In this document: positions 27,540 to 36,823 of the stretch, piece by piece
How the letters are laid out: each line of letters starts with the position of its first letter
Numbering within the stretch: the stretch's first letter is position 1
Source of the DNA: Elusimicrobiales bacterium
GTDB taxonomy: Bacteria > Elusimicrobiota > Elusimicrobia > Elusimicrobiales > UBA9959
DNA: 64,000 nucleotides
Reading direction: 5' to 3'
Assembly: GCA_028713125.1 (NCBI GenBank)
Contig: JAQTOU010000003.1
Location: 124,001 to 188,000, forward strand
Program-made: the position numbers and the translations under genes
Notes under the pieces: generated by a model
Told to the model about the DNA's origin: nothing
The model's database searches: none
What the model saw: the letters and a program-made list of their open reading frames with translations, nothing else

Positions 27540-28676
27540 TTATTGCAACCCGGCGCCCTTCACCGGCAGCTCGAACCAGAAGGTGCTTCCCTTTCCCTCT
27601 TCGCTTTCCACGCCGATACTGCCGCCATGAGCCTCCACCGCCAGCTTGCAGAAGGTCAGGCCGAGGCCCGGAGAATATCTCTGGTTGCCGGCCCGGAGCT
27701 CTTTCTGGGCGAACTTGTCGAAAATTTTCTGCTTATACGCGTGGTCGATGCCCAGCCCGCTGTCTTTTACGCTGACGCGCACCCTGTCTCCCTCGGGCGC
27801 GACGCTAAGCAGTATCTGGTCGCCGTCCCGCGTGAACTTCAGCGCGTTGGACAGCAGGTTCTGGATGACCCTGAGGATGATCTCCCGGTCCGCAAGCACA
27901 ATAGCGGGCTGTGCCGCGGGGGTAAGGCGGATGTCGCGCTTCCCGGAAAGCGGCTTAACTCCGGATATCGCGTCTTCCAGGACCCGGTTCAGATCGCATT
28001 CCGCGGTCTTGAGTTTCATCCGCCCCTCTTCCATGCTGCTGGTCTCCAGGACGTCGCAGGCCATCTGGATCATCTGCATTACCGCCCTCATTGCCTCGGC
28101 GACATAGCCGGAGTGGGCAGCCGAGAGCGTATTATCCGCATTGTCCCTGATGAGCTTAAGATAGGCGAAGGTTCCAGTCAGCGGGGAACGCAGGTCGTGG
28201 ATGATCATCTGCACCAGGGAAGCGCGCAGTTCCTCAAGCTCGCGGAGCTTGTCGTAGGCCTCCTGCAGCCGCCGTTTCTGGCGGCGCAGTTCCAGGTGAG
28301 TCTCCACGCGCGCTTCTACTTCTTCCATCTGGAACGGCTTGGTGATGTAGTCCACGCCGCCGGCCCCGAAGGCCTTCACTTTATCCATCGTTTCGTTGAG
28401 GGCGCTCAGGAAAATAACCGGTATATCCTGAAGGTCCGGATCGGCCTTCAGCTTCTCGCAGACCTCGTAGCCGTTCATGCCGGGCATATTGATGTCCAGG
28501 AGTATAAGGTCCGGCGGGTTGTTGCGGATGGCCTGCAGCGCAAGCTTGCCGCTAAGGGCGGCGCGCACTTTATAGCCGCGCCCCTTGAGCATCCCGGAGA
28601 GCAGTTCCAGGTTCTCCGGCACATCGTCTACCATGAGAATTGCCGATTGATTCTCGGCGTGAATTGGCTCTTTCAT
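27540..28676 (-). CDS. REC-HisKA-HATPase histidine kinase
   Basis: LMVDDVPENLELLSGMLKG; IIHDLRSPLTGTFAYL; LLSNALKFTRDG; GLGLTFCKLAVEAHGG. Confidence 0.9.
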   Translation of the reverse strand: MKEPIHAENQSAILMVDDVPENLELLSGMLKGRGYKVRAALSGKLALQAIRNNPPDLILLDINMPGMNGYEVCEKLKADPDLQDIPVIFLSALNETMDKVKAFGAGGVDYITKPFQMEEVEARVETHLELRRQKRRLQEAYDKLRELEELRASLVQMIIHDLRSPLTGTFAYLKLIRDNADNTLSAAHSGYVAEAMRAVMQMIQMACDVLETSSMEEGRMKLKTAECDLNRVLEDAISGVKPLSGKRDIRLTPAAQPAIVLADREIILRVIQNLLSNALKFTRDGDQILLSVAPEGDRVRVSVKDSGLGIDHAYKQKIFDKFAQKELRAGNQRYSPGLGLTFCKLAVEAHGGSIGVESEEGKGSTFWFELPVKGAGLQ

Positions 28677-28716
28677 ATTTAATCTCCTCCGCGGCGGCGG
28701 TCTTTTTGCCGGATCT

Positions 28717-30111
28717 TCATGGCTGGGTCCTGCTGGTCGCTTTAGGGCCTAAAACCTGGTAAATGTGCACGGTTTCCTTGCGCCCCCTGACCGGCTTCTC
28801 GCCTATATCCTTGAATTCAAAATGCTCTTTGGTCGCCGCGTAAACGGGCTGGCTCACTATCAGGTCGGTGCCGTACTCTTTGTTGCCCGCTTCCATCCGG
28901 GAGGTAACGTTGACCGCGTCGCCGATAACCGTATATTGGACCTTCTCCTGGCTCCCGATATTTCCAGCCACCGCCTTGCCCGAATGTATGGCGATGCCGA
29001 TCGCGATCGGCTTGCGGCCTTCCTTGACGAGGATCTCGTTGAGAACCAGAAGGCGGGCCTTCATGTCCAGGGCCGCGCTGACGGCCAGCTTCTCGTGGTC
29101 CCGTGTGTAAACGGGCCAGCCGAAAACCGCCAGGATGGCGTCCCCTATGAACTTGTCCACCGTTCCGCTGTGCGCGCCGATCGAATGCACCATTTCGGTG
29201 AAATAGCGGTTCAAAAGGTTAACCACTTCCTGCGGCGGCAGTTTTTCGGAAAACTCCGTGAACCCGCGGATGTCGGACATCAGCACCGTCATTTCCTTCA
29301 GCTCGCCGCCGCCGAGTTCCATGGAGACTTTGCCGTTCAGGAAGCCGTCCACCACTTCTTTGGACATATAGCGCCCGAACGTGCTGCGGATCATTTCTTT
29401 TTCGCGCAGGCTGAGGACCATCTGGTTGAAGGCCTGCGTCAGCTGCCCTATTTCATCCGTACTGGAAAAGCCGATCTGCATGTCCAGGCGGCCCTCGCCG
29501 ACGGCCCGCGCCGCCTTCGCCAGCACGGGCAGCGGCCGCAGCATCCACCCGACTATGAGGATCGTGCCCAGCATGTCCAGTATGACCGCGAAACCGGCTA
29601 CCAGCAGCACCTGCCTCTTCGCGTCCTTAAGGCTGCTCGCCACGGAAGCCCTGGTGGAGCCGATATGCACGGTCCCCGTCCGGCGGTTGCCGGAAAATAC
29701 CGGTGCAGAAATATCGAAATAGGAAACTCCGCGGCTGGAATACTGCTGGACGAGCGCCTCCTTCGATCTCGAGGCTATCAGGGCGATCGGGCTGTCGTCG
29801 ATGCTTCCTATCTTCCGCGGATCCGTATGCGACAGGACCTTGCGGCCGGCGTCCAGGATCCCGGCATACTCCACCCCCTTTTCCTTCAGCATTTCATGAG
29901 TATTGAAATGAAGGGTAAAGGTGTCGAGCTGGGGGGAGATGGCCTCTCCCGCCGAGCGGGCGTAGGCGATGGACCTCAGCTTCATCTCCGCGGTCATCAG
30001 CTGCTCGCCCTGCTGCAGCAGGATCCAGGTCATGGCCGCGATGAGCGCCAGGACGAAGAGCGAGGCGAATAAGGACAGCTTTAACGCGATCTTGTTTATT
30101 TTCTGTAGCAT
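28717..30111 (-). CDS. Membrane-bound class III adenylate/guanylate cyclase with HAMP
   Basis: Two TM segments, HAMP, then VLMSDIRGFTEFSE..GTVDKFIGDAILAVFG..VQYTVIGDAVNVTSRME. Confidence 0.9.
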   Translation of the reverse strand: MLQKINKIALKLSLFASLFVLALIAAMTWILLQQGEQLMTAEMKLRSIAYARSAGEAISPQLDTFTLHFNTHEMLKEKGVEYAGILDAGRKVLSHTDPRKIGSIDDSPIALIASRSKEALVQQYSSRGVSYFDISAPVFSGNRRTGTVHIGSTRASVASSLKDAKRQVLLVAGFAVILDMLGTILIVGWMLRPLPVLAKAARAVGEGRLDMQIGFSSTDEIGQLTQAFNQMVLSLREKEMIRSTFGRYMSKEVVDGFLNGKVSMELGGGELKEMTVLMSDIRGFTEFSEKLPPQEVVNLLNRYFTEMVHSIGAHSGTVDKFIGDAILAVFGWPVYTRDHEKLAVSAALDMKARLLVLNEILVKEGRKPIAIGIAIHSGKAVAGNIGSQEKVQYTVIGDAVNVTSRMEAGNKEYGTDLIVSQPVYAATKEHFEFKDIGEKPVRGRKETVHIYQVLGPKATSRTQP

Positions 30112-30115
30112 AAGT

Positions 30116-33100
30116 TCAATAAAGTACCGCTAATTTGAATTGCTGCCTTTCAGTTTTGCCGGCATATTTCTTTTCTATGACGCACACGTAGCCGCCCGGC
30201 GCGGCGATCTTTCCCATGCCGTTTCGTCCCGTCCAGGGCCAGACCTTGTTGCCCGCCGAAGTTTCGGCGAGCGTCTTTTCATATACCAGGTCCCCCTCCA
30301 GGGTAAATAATTTCAAAGTCACTTTCGCCGGGGCTTTCAGATAAAAACCAAGCTGGGTCGGCCCGGCCATCGGATCGAACGGGTTGGGCCAGTTATAAGG
30401 CTGGACCATGGGGGACTCCTGGTTAAGGGACCAGACGGGGATGCCCGGCCCCTGATCCGAATAATCACTGATCCCCCCGGCATTGTTTTCCGCGCGCACC
30501 CGGGAGAAAACGGTCTTGCCGCTCGGCAGCCCGGTCTCCAGCGAGGAGAGGTTAAGGCCCATATTCTTGGCGCTTAAGAGGTCATTGCCGTTGAGAGCCG
30601 TCCCCAGGTCAAGCAGATAGGCTTTTACCCCGCTCTCCTGGTCGGCGGAGGCGGACCAGGAGAACAGCGCGGCGGAATCGTAGGAGTATTCGCGGTCCGC
30701 CTGCACGGCCCCGAGGCGGTCGGGCGCGGTCCGGTCCACCAGCACGCCGGGACTTGAGACGGGAGAGTATTGGCTCACGATCCCGCCTTCGTCGATGGCT
30801 TTGACCTTCAGGTAATAGGTCTTGCCGTTGGCCGCGGGGTCCAGGGTGAAGCTCGCCAGCGGACCGATCTCCGAATCGACGAGGACGTTGAAGTCCGCGG
30901 GCGTGGTGCCGACGGACACTACGTAGGTGGAAATAGCGGTGTCGCCGAAGGCCAGGGCGGGCGGCCAGTTCCAGGTGATCCCCGAAGTTGCGGTGAAGGC
31001 GCCGGGCACCGGGACGGGCTGGCCCGGCGGGATCACCGTGCTTAAGGCTACGTGAAAGGGCCCGACTTCGGCCGTCTTGTAGCCGAGCGCCTGGGAATTG
31101 TAGCTGCGCAGGTGGAGGAACCAGAAGCCGTTGCCCGTGGCGGTGGTCGTCAGGATCTCCAGGGCGCTCCAGCCCTGTTCCTGGTCGTTCCAGGCGTGGG
31201 TGGCGTTCCTGTCCCAGATAGCGCGGTAGAAGAGCAGGCCGCCCGTCCCGGTGGAGACCGTGTTTACGAAACTGAAGGTAGTTACGCTGACCGGGCCCGT
31301 TGTGGTGCTGGCCGAGACGGCGGGCGCGGCCGCGTAGGTCAGCTGGCCGCCGAGCTCCAGGCCGGAGGTAGGTATTCCGTTGTAGTTGCGCGCGCTCACG
31401 CGGGCGTAGTAAGTCGTGTTCGCCGCCAGCGCGAAGTTCGCGCTCACCCCCGCGGCGGCGGCACTTGCCCACAGGAGCGCGAAGTCGGGTCGCGTGGAGA
31501 TCTCCGCCTCGTACATCGTACCGGAGGGGTTGTCGCCCGCCGACCAGTTGACGGCCAGGCCGTTGTCTCTCAATGTGAAGGAAGATGGGGAGGATTGGGG
31601 GGGCATGGCCAGGGTCGCGGTGGAGATTATGGGGCTGGAATAGGGGCCGGCATTTCCGGCAAAATTGACTGCTTTAACCCTGGCTGTGTAGGTTGTGTTC
31701 GGAGTCAGCCCCGTGAAGGCGGCCGGGATGCTCAGGGTGGTAGAGGAGAATGAAACGCTCACGAAGTTGTCTTTTGAGATCTCGGCCACATAAGCAGTGT
31801 TCTGCGGGTTGCCGTTGGCCGTCCAGCCGAACTCAAGTCCCGAACTGGTCACCGCGCCGAAAGGCGCGGCGGCAAGGGCGGGCGACAGGGGCAAGGTGAC
31901 CTCTGTAACTACCTGCGAGTAGCCGCCAGGAACATTGTTCATATTCACGGCTCTGGCGCGGGCGTAGTAGGTAGTGTTGGGGAGCAGCCCGCCGAAGGTC
32001 TGGCTGAGGGCCAGGGTCGAGGCCGAGGAGATCGCCGCGCCGGGAGCGAAGCCCGCGCTCGACAGCTCGACGGTGTAGGAGGTCCCGCCGGGATTGCCGC
32101 CGGAAGCCCAGGTGAAGGTGAGGGTGCTGGCCGAGACCGCGGTGAACGGCTGGGCCGCATTCAGCGGGTCGGTGGCCAGGGTGGCCGTAGAGCGTATAGG
32201 GCTGGAGTAGGGACCGTCCACCCCGAGGAAATTAATCGCCTTTACGCGCGCCTGGTAGACGGTATTTGCCGCCAGGACGGAGAAAACCGCGCTGTTTGAC
32301 AGCGTGGCGGCGGAAGCGAGCATGGTGTCGAAATTGTTCCCGGAGAGCTCGGCCGCGTAGCGCGTGCCGGGCGGGTTCCCGCCGCCGCTCCAGTTGAAGG
32401 TAAAGCTGTTAGTGCTTATGGCCGTGAAAGGCCCGGCGGAAATAGCGGGGGGCAAGGTATAGGTAACAGTGGAGACCGCGCCTGTGTAGGGGGTGTAATC
32501 GCCGCCGGCCCCGACGGCGCGGACATGCGCGTAATAGGTGGTGTTGGCCGCGAGGCCCGTGAGAACGTAATTCAGATTGGTCGTGACGTCTGAAGAGACC
32601 GGGGCAGAGAAGCCGACGTTGGTGGAGAACTCCAGGTTGTAGCCGGTACCGGCGGCATTACCGCCGTCGCCCCAGGCGAAGGTAAGCCCTCCGGCGGAGA
32701 GGTTCAGAAAAGGCGCCGCGACGTTGACCGGCGCCGAGCCGGCGGTGGCGGTGGAAACTATGGGCGAGGAAAACTGGCCGGGGATGCCGGCGAAGTTGAC
32801 GGCCCGGACCCGCGCCTGGTATACGGTGTTGGCCGTAAGCGCGGAGAACGACGCGCTCGTAAAGCTGGTCCGGGCGGCGCTGGACACGCTGATAAACCCG
32901 TCTTTAGAGATCTCCGCCGTGTAGAGCGTCCCCGCCGGGTTTCCGCCGTTCTCCCAGCTGAAAGTGAAGCTGCCGGCAAAGACTCCCGTGAACGGCGGGG
33001 CGGCGGTAAACAGGGGCAGCGTGAGCGTTACGGTTGAAACCGCGGGGCTGGAATAGGGGCTTGCCAGCCCGCCGGTTCCGAGGGCGCGGACCCGGGCGTA

Positions 33101-36100
33101 ATAAGTGGCGTTGACCGACAGGCCCGTGAAAACGTAATTGAGGTTGACGGTAAAGTACGAAGAAACGGGGGCCGAGAAGGCGCTGTTCGTGGAGATCTCC
33201 GTATTGTAGTTCGTGCCGGGGGGATTGCCGCCGTCTTCCCAGGCGAAGGTTAGGCCGTCGGCCGATACGTTAGGGAAAGGCGCGGCGGCGTTGCCCGGCG
33301 CCGAACTGGCGGTGACGGTGGAAACTATCGGCGAGGAATACTGGCTCGGGACGCCGGCGAAGTTAAAGGCCCGGACCCGCGCCTGGTATACCGTGTTGGG
33401 AGAAAGCGCGGAGTAGGATGCGCTCAGGGAGGTGGTCTGTACCGCGCTGGAGACGCTTACAAAACCGTTCCCGGACAGCTCGGCTGCATACACGGTGTTC
33501 TGCGGATTGCCGCCGCCCGTCCAGCTGAACGTAATGCCAGAACTGTTTACCCCGCTGAAAGGCGCGGCAGGCAGGGCGGGCGGGAGCGTTAAAGTGACCG
33601 CCGCTTCGGCAGGAGAGTAACTGCCGGGCACATTATCCATGTTCACGGCCCTGGCGCGGCCGTAGTAGGTAGTATTAGGCAGCAGGCCGCTGAAAGTATG
33701 GCTGAGGGCAAGGGTCGAGGCCGAGGAGATAGCCGTGCCGGGCAGGAAACCGGAGCTTGACAGCTCTACGGTGTAGGCGGTTCCGCCGGGATTGCCGCCG
33801 TCGGCCCAGGTGAACGTAGCGGTGCCGGCCGAGACCGCGGTGAAAGGCTGGGCCGAATTTAACGGGTCGCTGGCCAGGGTGGCCGTAGAGCGTATCGGGC
33901 CGGAGTAGGGACCGTTCGCGCCCAGGAAGTTGATGGCCCTTATGCGGGCCTGGTAGACGGTATTGGGCGTCAGCCCGGAGAAGGCCGCGCTGGTCGACAG
34001 CGTGGAAGCCGAAGCGATAAGAGCATCGAAGCCGTTTTTGGAGAGCTCGGCCGCATAAAGCGTGCCGGGCGGATTGCCGCCCTCGCTCCAGCTTAAGGTC
34101 AAGGTATTGGTGCTGACGCCCGTAAAAGGCGAGGCCGTTATGACAGGGGCCAAAGTGTAGGTGACCGTGGAGACGGTGCCTGTAAAGGCGGTGAGGTTGC
34201 CTCCTACCCCGACGGCCCGTACATGGGCATAATGGGTGGTGTTGGCCGGGAGCCCGGCGAAAAGGTAATTAAGATTAGTCGTGAAGCCGGAAGAGACGGG
34301 AACCGAGAAATCGCTGCTGGTGGATATTTCCGGGTTGTAGCTGGTTCCAGGGGCATTGCCGCCGCCCCCCCAGGAGAAGGTAAGGCCCTCGGCGGAAAGA
34401 TTCGTGAAGGGCACAGCGGCGTTGACCGCCGCTGAAATAGCCGTGGCGGTGGAAACTATAGGAGAGGAAAACTGGCCCGGTATGCCGGCGAAGTTCACGG
34501 CCCGCACCCGCGCCTGGTATACCGTGTTAGCTTCGAGCGCCGGGAAGTCCGCGCTGAGCGCGCTGGTCTGTACCGCGCTGGACACGCTGACGAAACCGTC
34601 TTTGGAGATCTCCGCGGCGTAGAGCGTCCCTCCGGGATTCCCCCCGTTCTCCCAGCTGAAAGCGAAGCTGCCGGCGAAGACCCCCGTGAAGGGAGGGGAA
34701 GCGGTAACGGGTGGCAGCGTCAGCGTCGCCGTGGACACCGCGGGGCTGGAATAAAGGCTTGCCAGCCCGCCGGCCCCGAGGGCGCGGACGCGGGCGTAAT
34801 AAGTGGTGTTGACCGACAGGCCAGTGAAAATAAAATTAAGGTTGGTGGTGACTGCCGAAGACACGGGAGCCGAAAAGCCGCTGCTGGTGGAGAGCTCGGG
34901 ATTGTAATTCGTTCCCGCGCTGTTGCCGCCTGACTCCCAATTGAAGGTTAAGGCGCCGGCCGAGAGGTTTATAAACTGGACCGAAGCGTTCAGCGGGGGC
35001 GCTGTGTTTGTAATGGTAGTGACGGCGGCGGTGAAAGCAGTATCCAGGCCGTTATGGTTTTGAGCTTTGACGCGGGCATAGTACAGGGTATTCATTGCCA
35101 GGCCGGTGAAGCCGGCGCCGGCATTGAGGGTGCTTGAGGACCGGGCCAGCGAGGCGAAGTTGTCGGTGGAGATCTCGGCGATATAGCGGGTCTGCGGCGG
35201 GTTGCTGCCGCCGTTCCAGCTGAAATTAAAACCGGTAGAGCTGACGCCCGCAAGCGAGGGATCGGCGGGTTCAGCTGCCAGGGTCGCTGTGTAGGTAATG
35301 GAGGTAAACTCCGTAGGCAAACCGGCTATATTGATGGCCCGTACCCTGAAATAATACGTGGTATTGGGCGCCAGGCCCGCCGGGGCCGAGGAGAGGGACG
35401 TGATATATGAAGCGGAGACGTTGCCCCCGAAATTAATATCGGTGGAGCGGTTCACCTCGTAAATGGTGTAGCCCGGATTAGCGGGCTCACCCGCGCTCCA
35501 GTTCAGGCTTAAAGAATAGGCGGCCAATGCGGTGAAGGTGCTTGTGGCCGCGCCCGGCAGGCCCGCCAGGGTGTAGGTGGAAACCGGGGCTGAAGGAAGG
35601 CTGTCCGAGTGGTCCGTGAAAGCCGTTATATAGCGGGTGTAAGCGGTGTTAGGCAGCAGGCCGGTCTCCGTGGCCGAGAGAGTATCGCTGGAGGTTGCAA
35701 GCTGGGGTAAGCGGTCCTGGGTGCGATAGCTTACGGTCCCGCTGTACAGCCTGTACTTCCTTGAAGCTTCGGCCGCGTCTCCCCAATCAGGGGCGACCGT
35801 CCAGCGCCATGTGATGGAGGTCGCGAAGATATCCTGGAATTCCAGGCCGGCGGGGGGGGAAGCTACCGTGGCGAAAGAGACCGCGCCAATGAAACCGGCT
35901 TGGGCGTGAGGGCTGCCTTCGCTGCCGCTGCCGGATTTAGCTCCTTTAGAGCCGCCCGCCGTGCTGATGGCTACCGAGAAGGCCGCCTGCCTGTAGTAGA
36001 TCTTAACCCGTCCGCCGCCCCCGCCTCCACCGGGATAGGCCGTATCCCCGGACCCCCCGGCGGCGTCCCCGCCCTTGCCGCCATTGGCGTTGATGACGCC

Positions 36101-36823
36101 GTCCACGGTCGCGAAATCCATGCACCGCAGGAGCAAGCCCCCGCCGGCGCCGCCGCCGCCGGCGTCGGCCGGCCTGGTGGAGTTGCCGCCCGGCACGCCG
36201 CGCACGAAAATAGTGCCCGTCAAAGTGAAGGAGGAGGCTTCCAGATAGATAGAGGCGCCGCCCTGGCCGCCGCTTCCTCCTGTCTGCGTCCCGGAGCCGC
36301 CGCCCCCGCCCCCGCCGGAGCCGGGGAAAATGGAGCCGGTAGAGACCGGCAGGGTGCTGTCGTCATAAGCGGCGCCGCCGTCTCCCAGCACTCCGTCCGA
36401 GCCGCTGCCGTTGCCGCCATCTCCGCCGTAGCCGCCCCCGCCCCCGCCCATATTAGTATAGGCGCCTATGCCCGGGCCCCTTCCGTCGCCGTCTCCGCCG
36501 GGCTGTCCCGGATCGCCGCCTATCCCGCCGACCTCGCCGCGGCCGGATCCGTTCAGGAGGCCGGGTATGGAGATGGTGGAGGCGAAGATGACCAGGGGCG
36601 TGGCAGGGGTCACGAAGACCGTGGTTCCCGCATTTACCTGGAAGAGCCCGACATTAGTGAAGACGCCGCTGAGGACATCGTTAGGCGAGCAGGGAATAGA
36701 ATTGTCAGCCGTGCTTCCGGGTCCGCAGATAAGATTCTGGCCAGCCAGGTCCCTTCCGGAGATAGTGGCCGCTCCGGCCGGGGCCGGCAGCGTCAAAAGA
36801 TAAGCGAGGAGGAGGCGTATCAT
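30116..36823 (-). CDS. Giant (2235 aa) secreted protein: Gly-rich N-terminal region, about 16-18 FN3 domains, C-terminal FlgD/T9SS-like beta domain
   Basis: Repeated TFSWxxGGNPxGTxYxAExS..LxxNTxYxARVRAxNxxG; C-terminal NPFDPMAGPTQLGFYLKAPAKVTLKLFTLEGDLVYEKTL. Confidence 0.88.
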   Translation of the reverse strand: MIRLLLAYLLTLPAPAGAATISGRDLAGQNLICGPGSTADNSIPCSPNDVLSGVFTNVGLFQVNAGTTVFVTPATPLVIFASTISIPGLLNGSGRGEVGGIGGDPGQPGGDGDGRGPGIGAYTNMGGGGGGYGGDGGNGSGSDGVLGDGGAAYDDSTLPVSTGSIFPGSGGGGGGGSGTQTGGSGGQGGASIYLEASSFTLTGTIFVRGVPGGNSTRPADAGGGGAGGGLLLRCMDFATVDGVINANGGKGGDAAGGSGDTAYPGGGGGGGRVKIYYRQAAFSVAISTAGGSKGAKSGSGSEGSPHAQAGFIGAVSFATVASPPAGLEFQDIFATSITWRWTVAPDWGDAAEASRKYRLYSGTVSYRTQDRLPQLATSSDTLSATETGLLPNTAYTRYITAFTDHSDSLPSAPVSTYTLAGLPGAATSTFTALAAYSLSLNWSAGEPANPGYTIYEVNRSTDINFGGNVSASYITSLSSAPAGLAPNTTYYFRVRAINIAGLPTEFTSITYTATLAAEPADPSLAGVSSTGFNFSWNGGSNPPQTRYIAEISTDNFASLARSSSTLNAGAGFTGLAMNTLYYARVKAQNHNGLDTAFTAAVTTITNTAPPLNASVQFINLSAGALTFNWESGGNSAGTNYNPELSTSSGFSAPVSSAVTTNLNFIFTGLSVNTTYYARVRALGAGGLASLYSSPAVSTATLTLPPVTASPPFTGVFAGSFAFSWENGGNPGGTLYAAEISKDGFVSVSSAVQTSALSADFPALEANTVYQARVRAVNFAGIPGQFSSPIVSTATAISAAVNAAVPFTNLSAEGLTFSWGGGGNAPGTSYNPEISTSSDFSVPVSSGFTTNLNYLFAGLPANTTHYAHVRAVGVGGNLTAFTGTVSTVTYTLAPVITASPFTGVSTNTLTLSWSEGGNPPGTLYAAELSKNGFDALIASASTLSTSAAFSGLTPNTVYQARIRAINFLGANGPYSGPIRSTATLASDPLNSAQPFTAVSAGTATFTWADGGNPGGTAYTVELSSSGFLPGTAISSASTLALSHTFSGLLPNTTYYGRARAVNMDNVPGSYSPAEAAVTLTLPPALPAAPFSGVNSSGITFSWTGGGNPQNTVYAAELSGNGFVSVSSAVQTTSLSASYSALSPNTVYQARVRAFNFAGVPSQYSSPIVSTVTASSAPGNAAAPFPNVSADGLTFAWEDGGNPPGTNYNTEISTNSAFSAPVSSYFTVNLNYVFTGLSVNATYYARVRALGTGGLASPYSSPAVSTVTLTLPLFTAAPPFTGVFAGSFTFSWENGGNPAGTLYTAEISKDGFISVSSAARTSFTSASFSALTANTVYQARVRAVNFAGIPGQFSSPIVSTATAGSAPVNVAAPFLNLSAGGLTFAWGDGGNAAGTGYNLEFSTNVGFSAPVSSDVTTNLNYVLTGLAANTTYYAHVRAVGAGGDYTPYTGAVSTVTYTLPPAISAGPFTAISTNSFTFNWSGGGNPPGTRYAAELSGNNFDTMLASAATLSNSAVFSVLAANTVYQARVKAINFLGVDGPYSSPIRSTATLATDPLNAAQPFTAVSASTLTFTWASGGNPGGTSYTVELSSAGFAPGAAISSASTLALSQTFGGLLPNTTYYARARAVNMNNVPGGYSQVVTEVTLPLSPALAAAPFGAVTSSGLEFGWTANGNPQNTAYVAEISKDNFVSVSFSSTTLSIPAAFTGLTPNTTYTARVKAVNFAGNAGPYSSPIISTATLAMPPQSSPSSFTLRDNGLAVNWSAGDNPSGTMYEAEISTRPDFALLWASAAAAGVSANFALAANTTYYARVSARNYNGIPTSGLELGGQLTYAAAPAVSASTTTGPVSVTTFSFVNTVSTGTGGLLFYRAIWDRNATHAWNDQEQGWSALEILTTTATGNGFWFLHLRSYNSQALGYKTAEVGPFHVALSTVIPPGQPVPVPGAFTATSGITWNWPPALAFGDTAISTYVVSVGTTPADFNVLVDSEIGPLASFTLDPAANGKTYYLKVKAIDEGGIVSQYSPVSSPGVLVDRTAPDRLGAVQADREYSYDSAALFSWSASADQESGVKAYLLDLGTALNGNDLLSAKNMGLNLSSLETGLPSGKTVFSRVRAENNAGGISDYSDQGPGIPVWSLNQESPMVQPYNWPNPFDPMAGPTQLGFYLKAPAKVTLKLFTLEGDLVYEKTLAETSAGNKVWPWTGRNGMGKIAAPGGYVCVIEKKYAGKTERQQFKLAVLY
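31640..35035 (-). repeat. Higher-order duplication: two 1698-bp blocks, each of about six FN3 domains
   Basis: gtagagcgtat at 32187 and 33885; tctccgcNgNgtagagcgtcc at 32911 and 34609; both offsets 1698 bp. Boundaries approximate. Confidence 0.8.
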
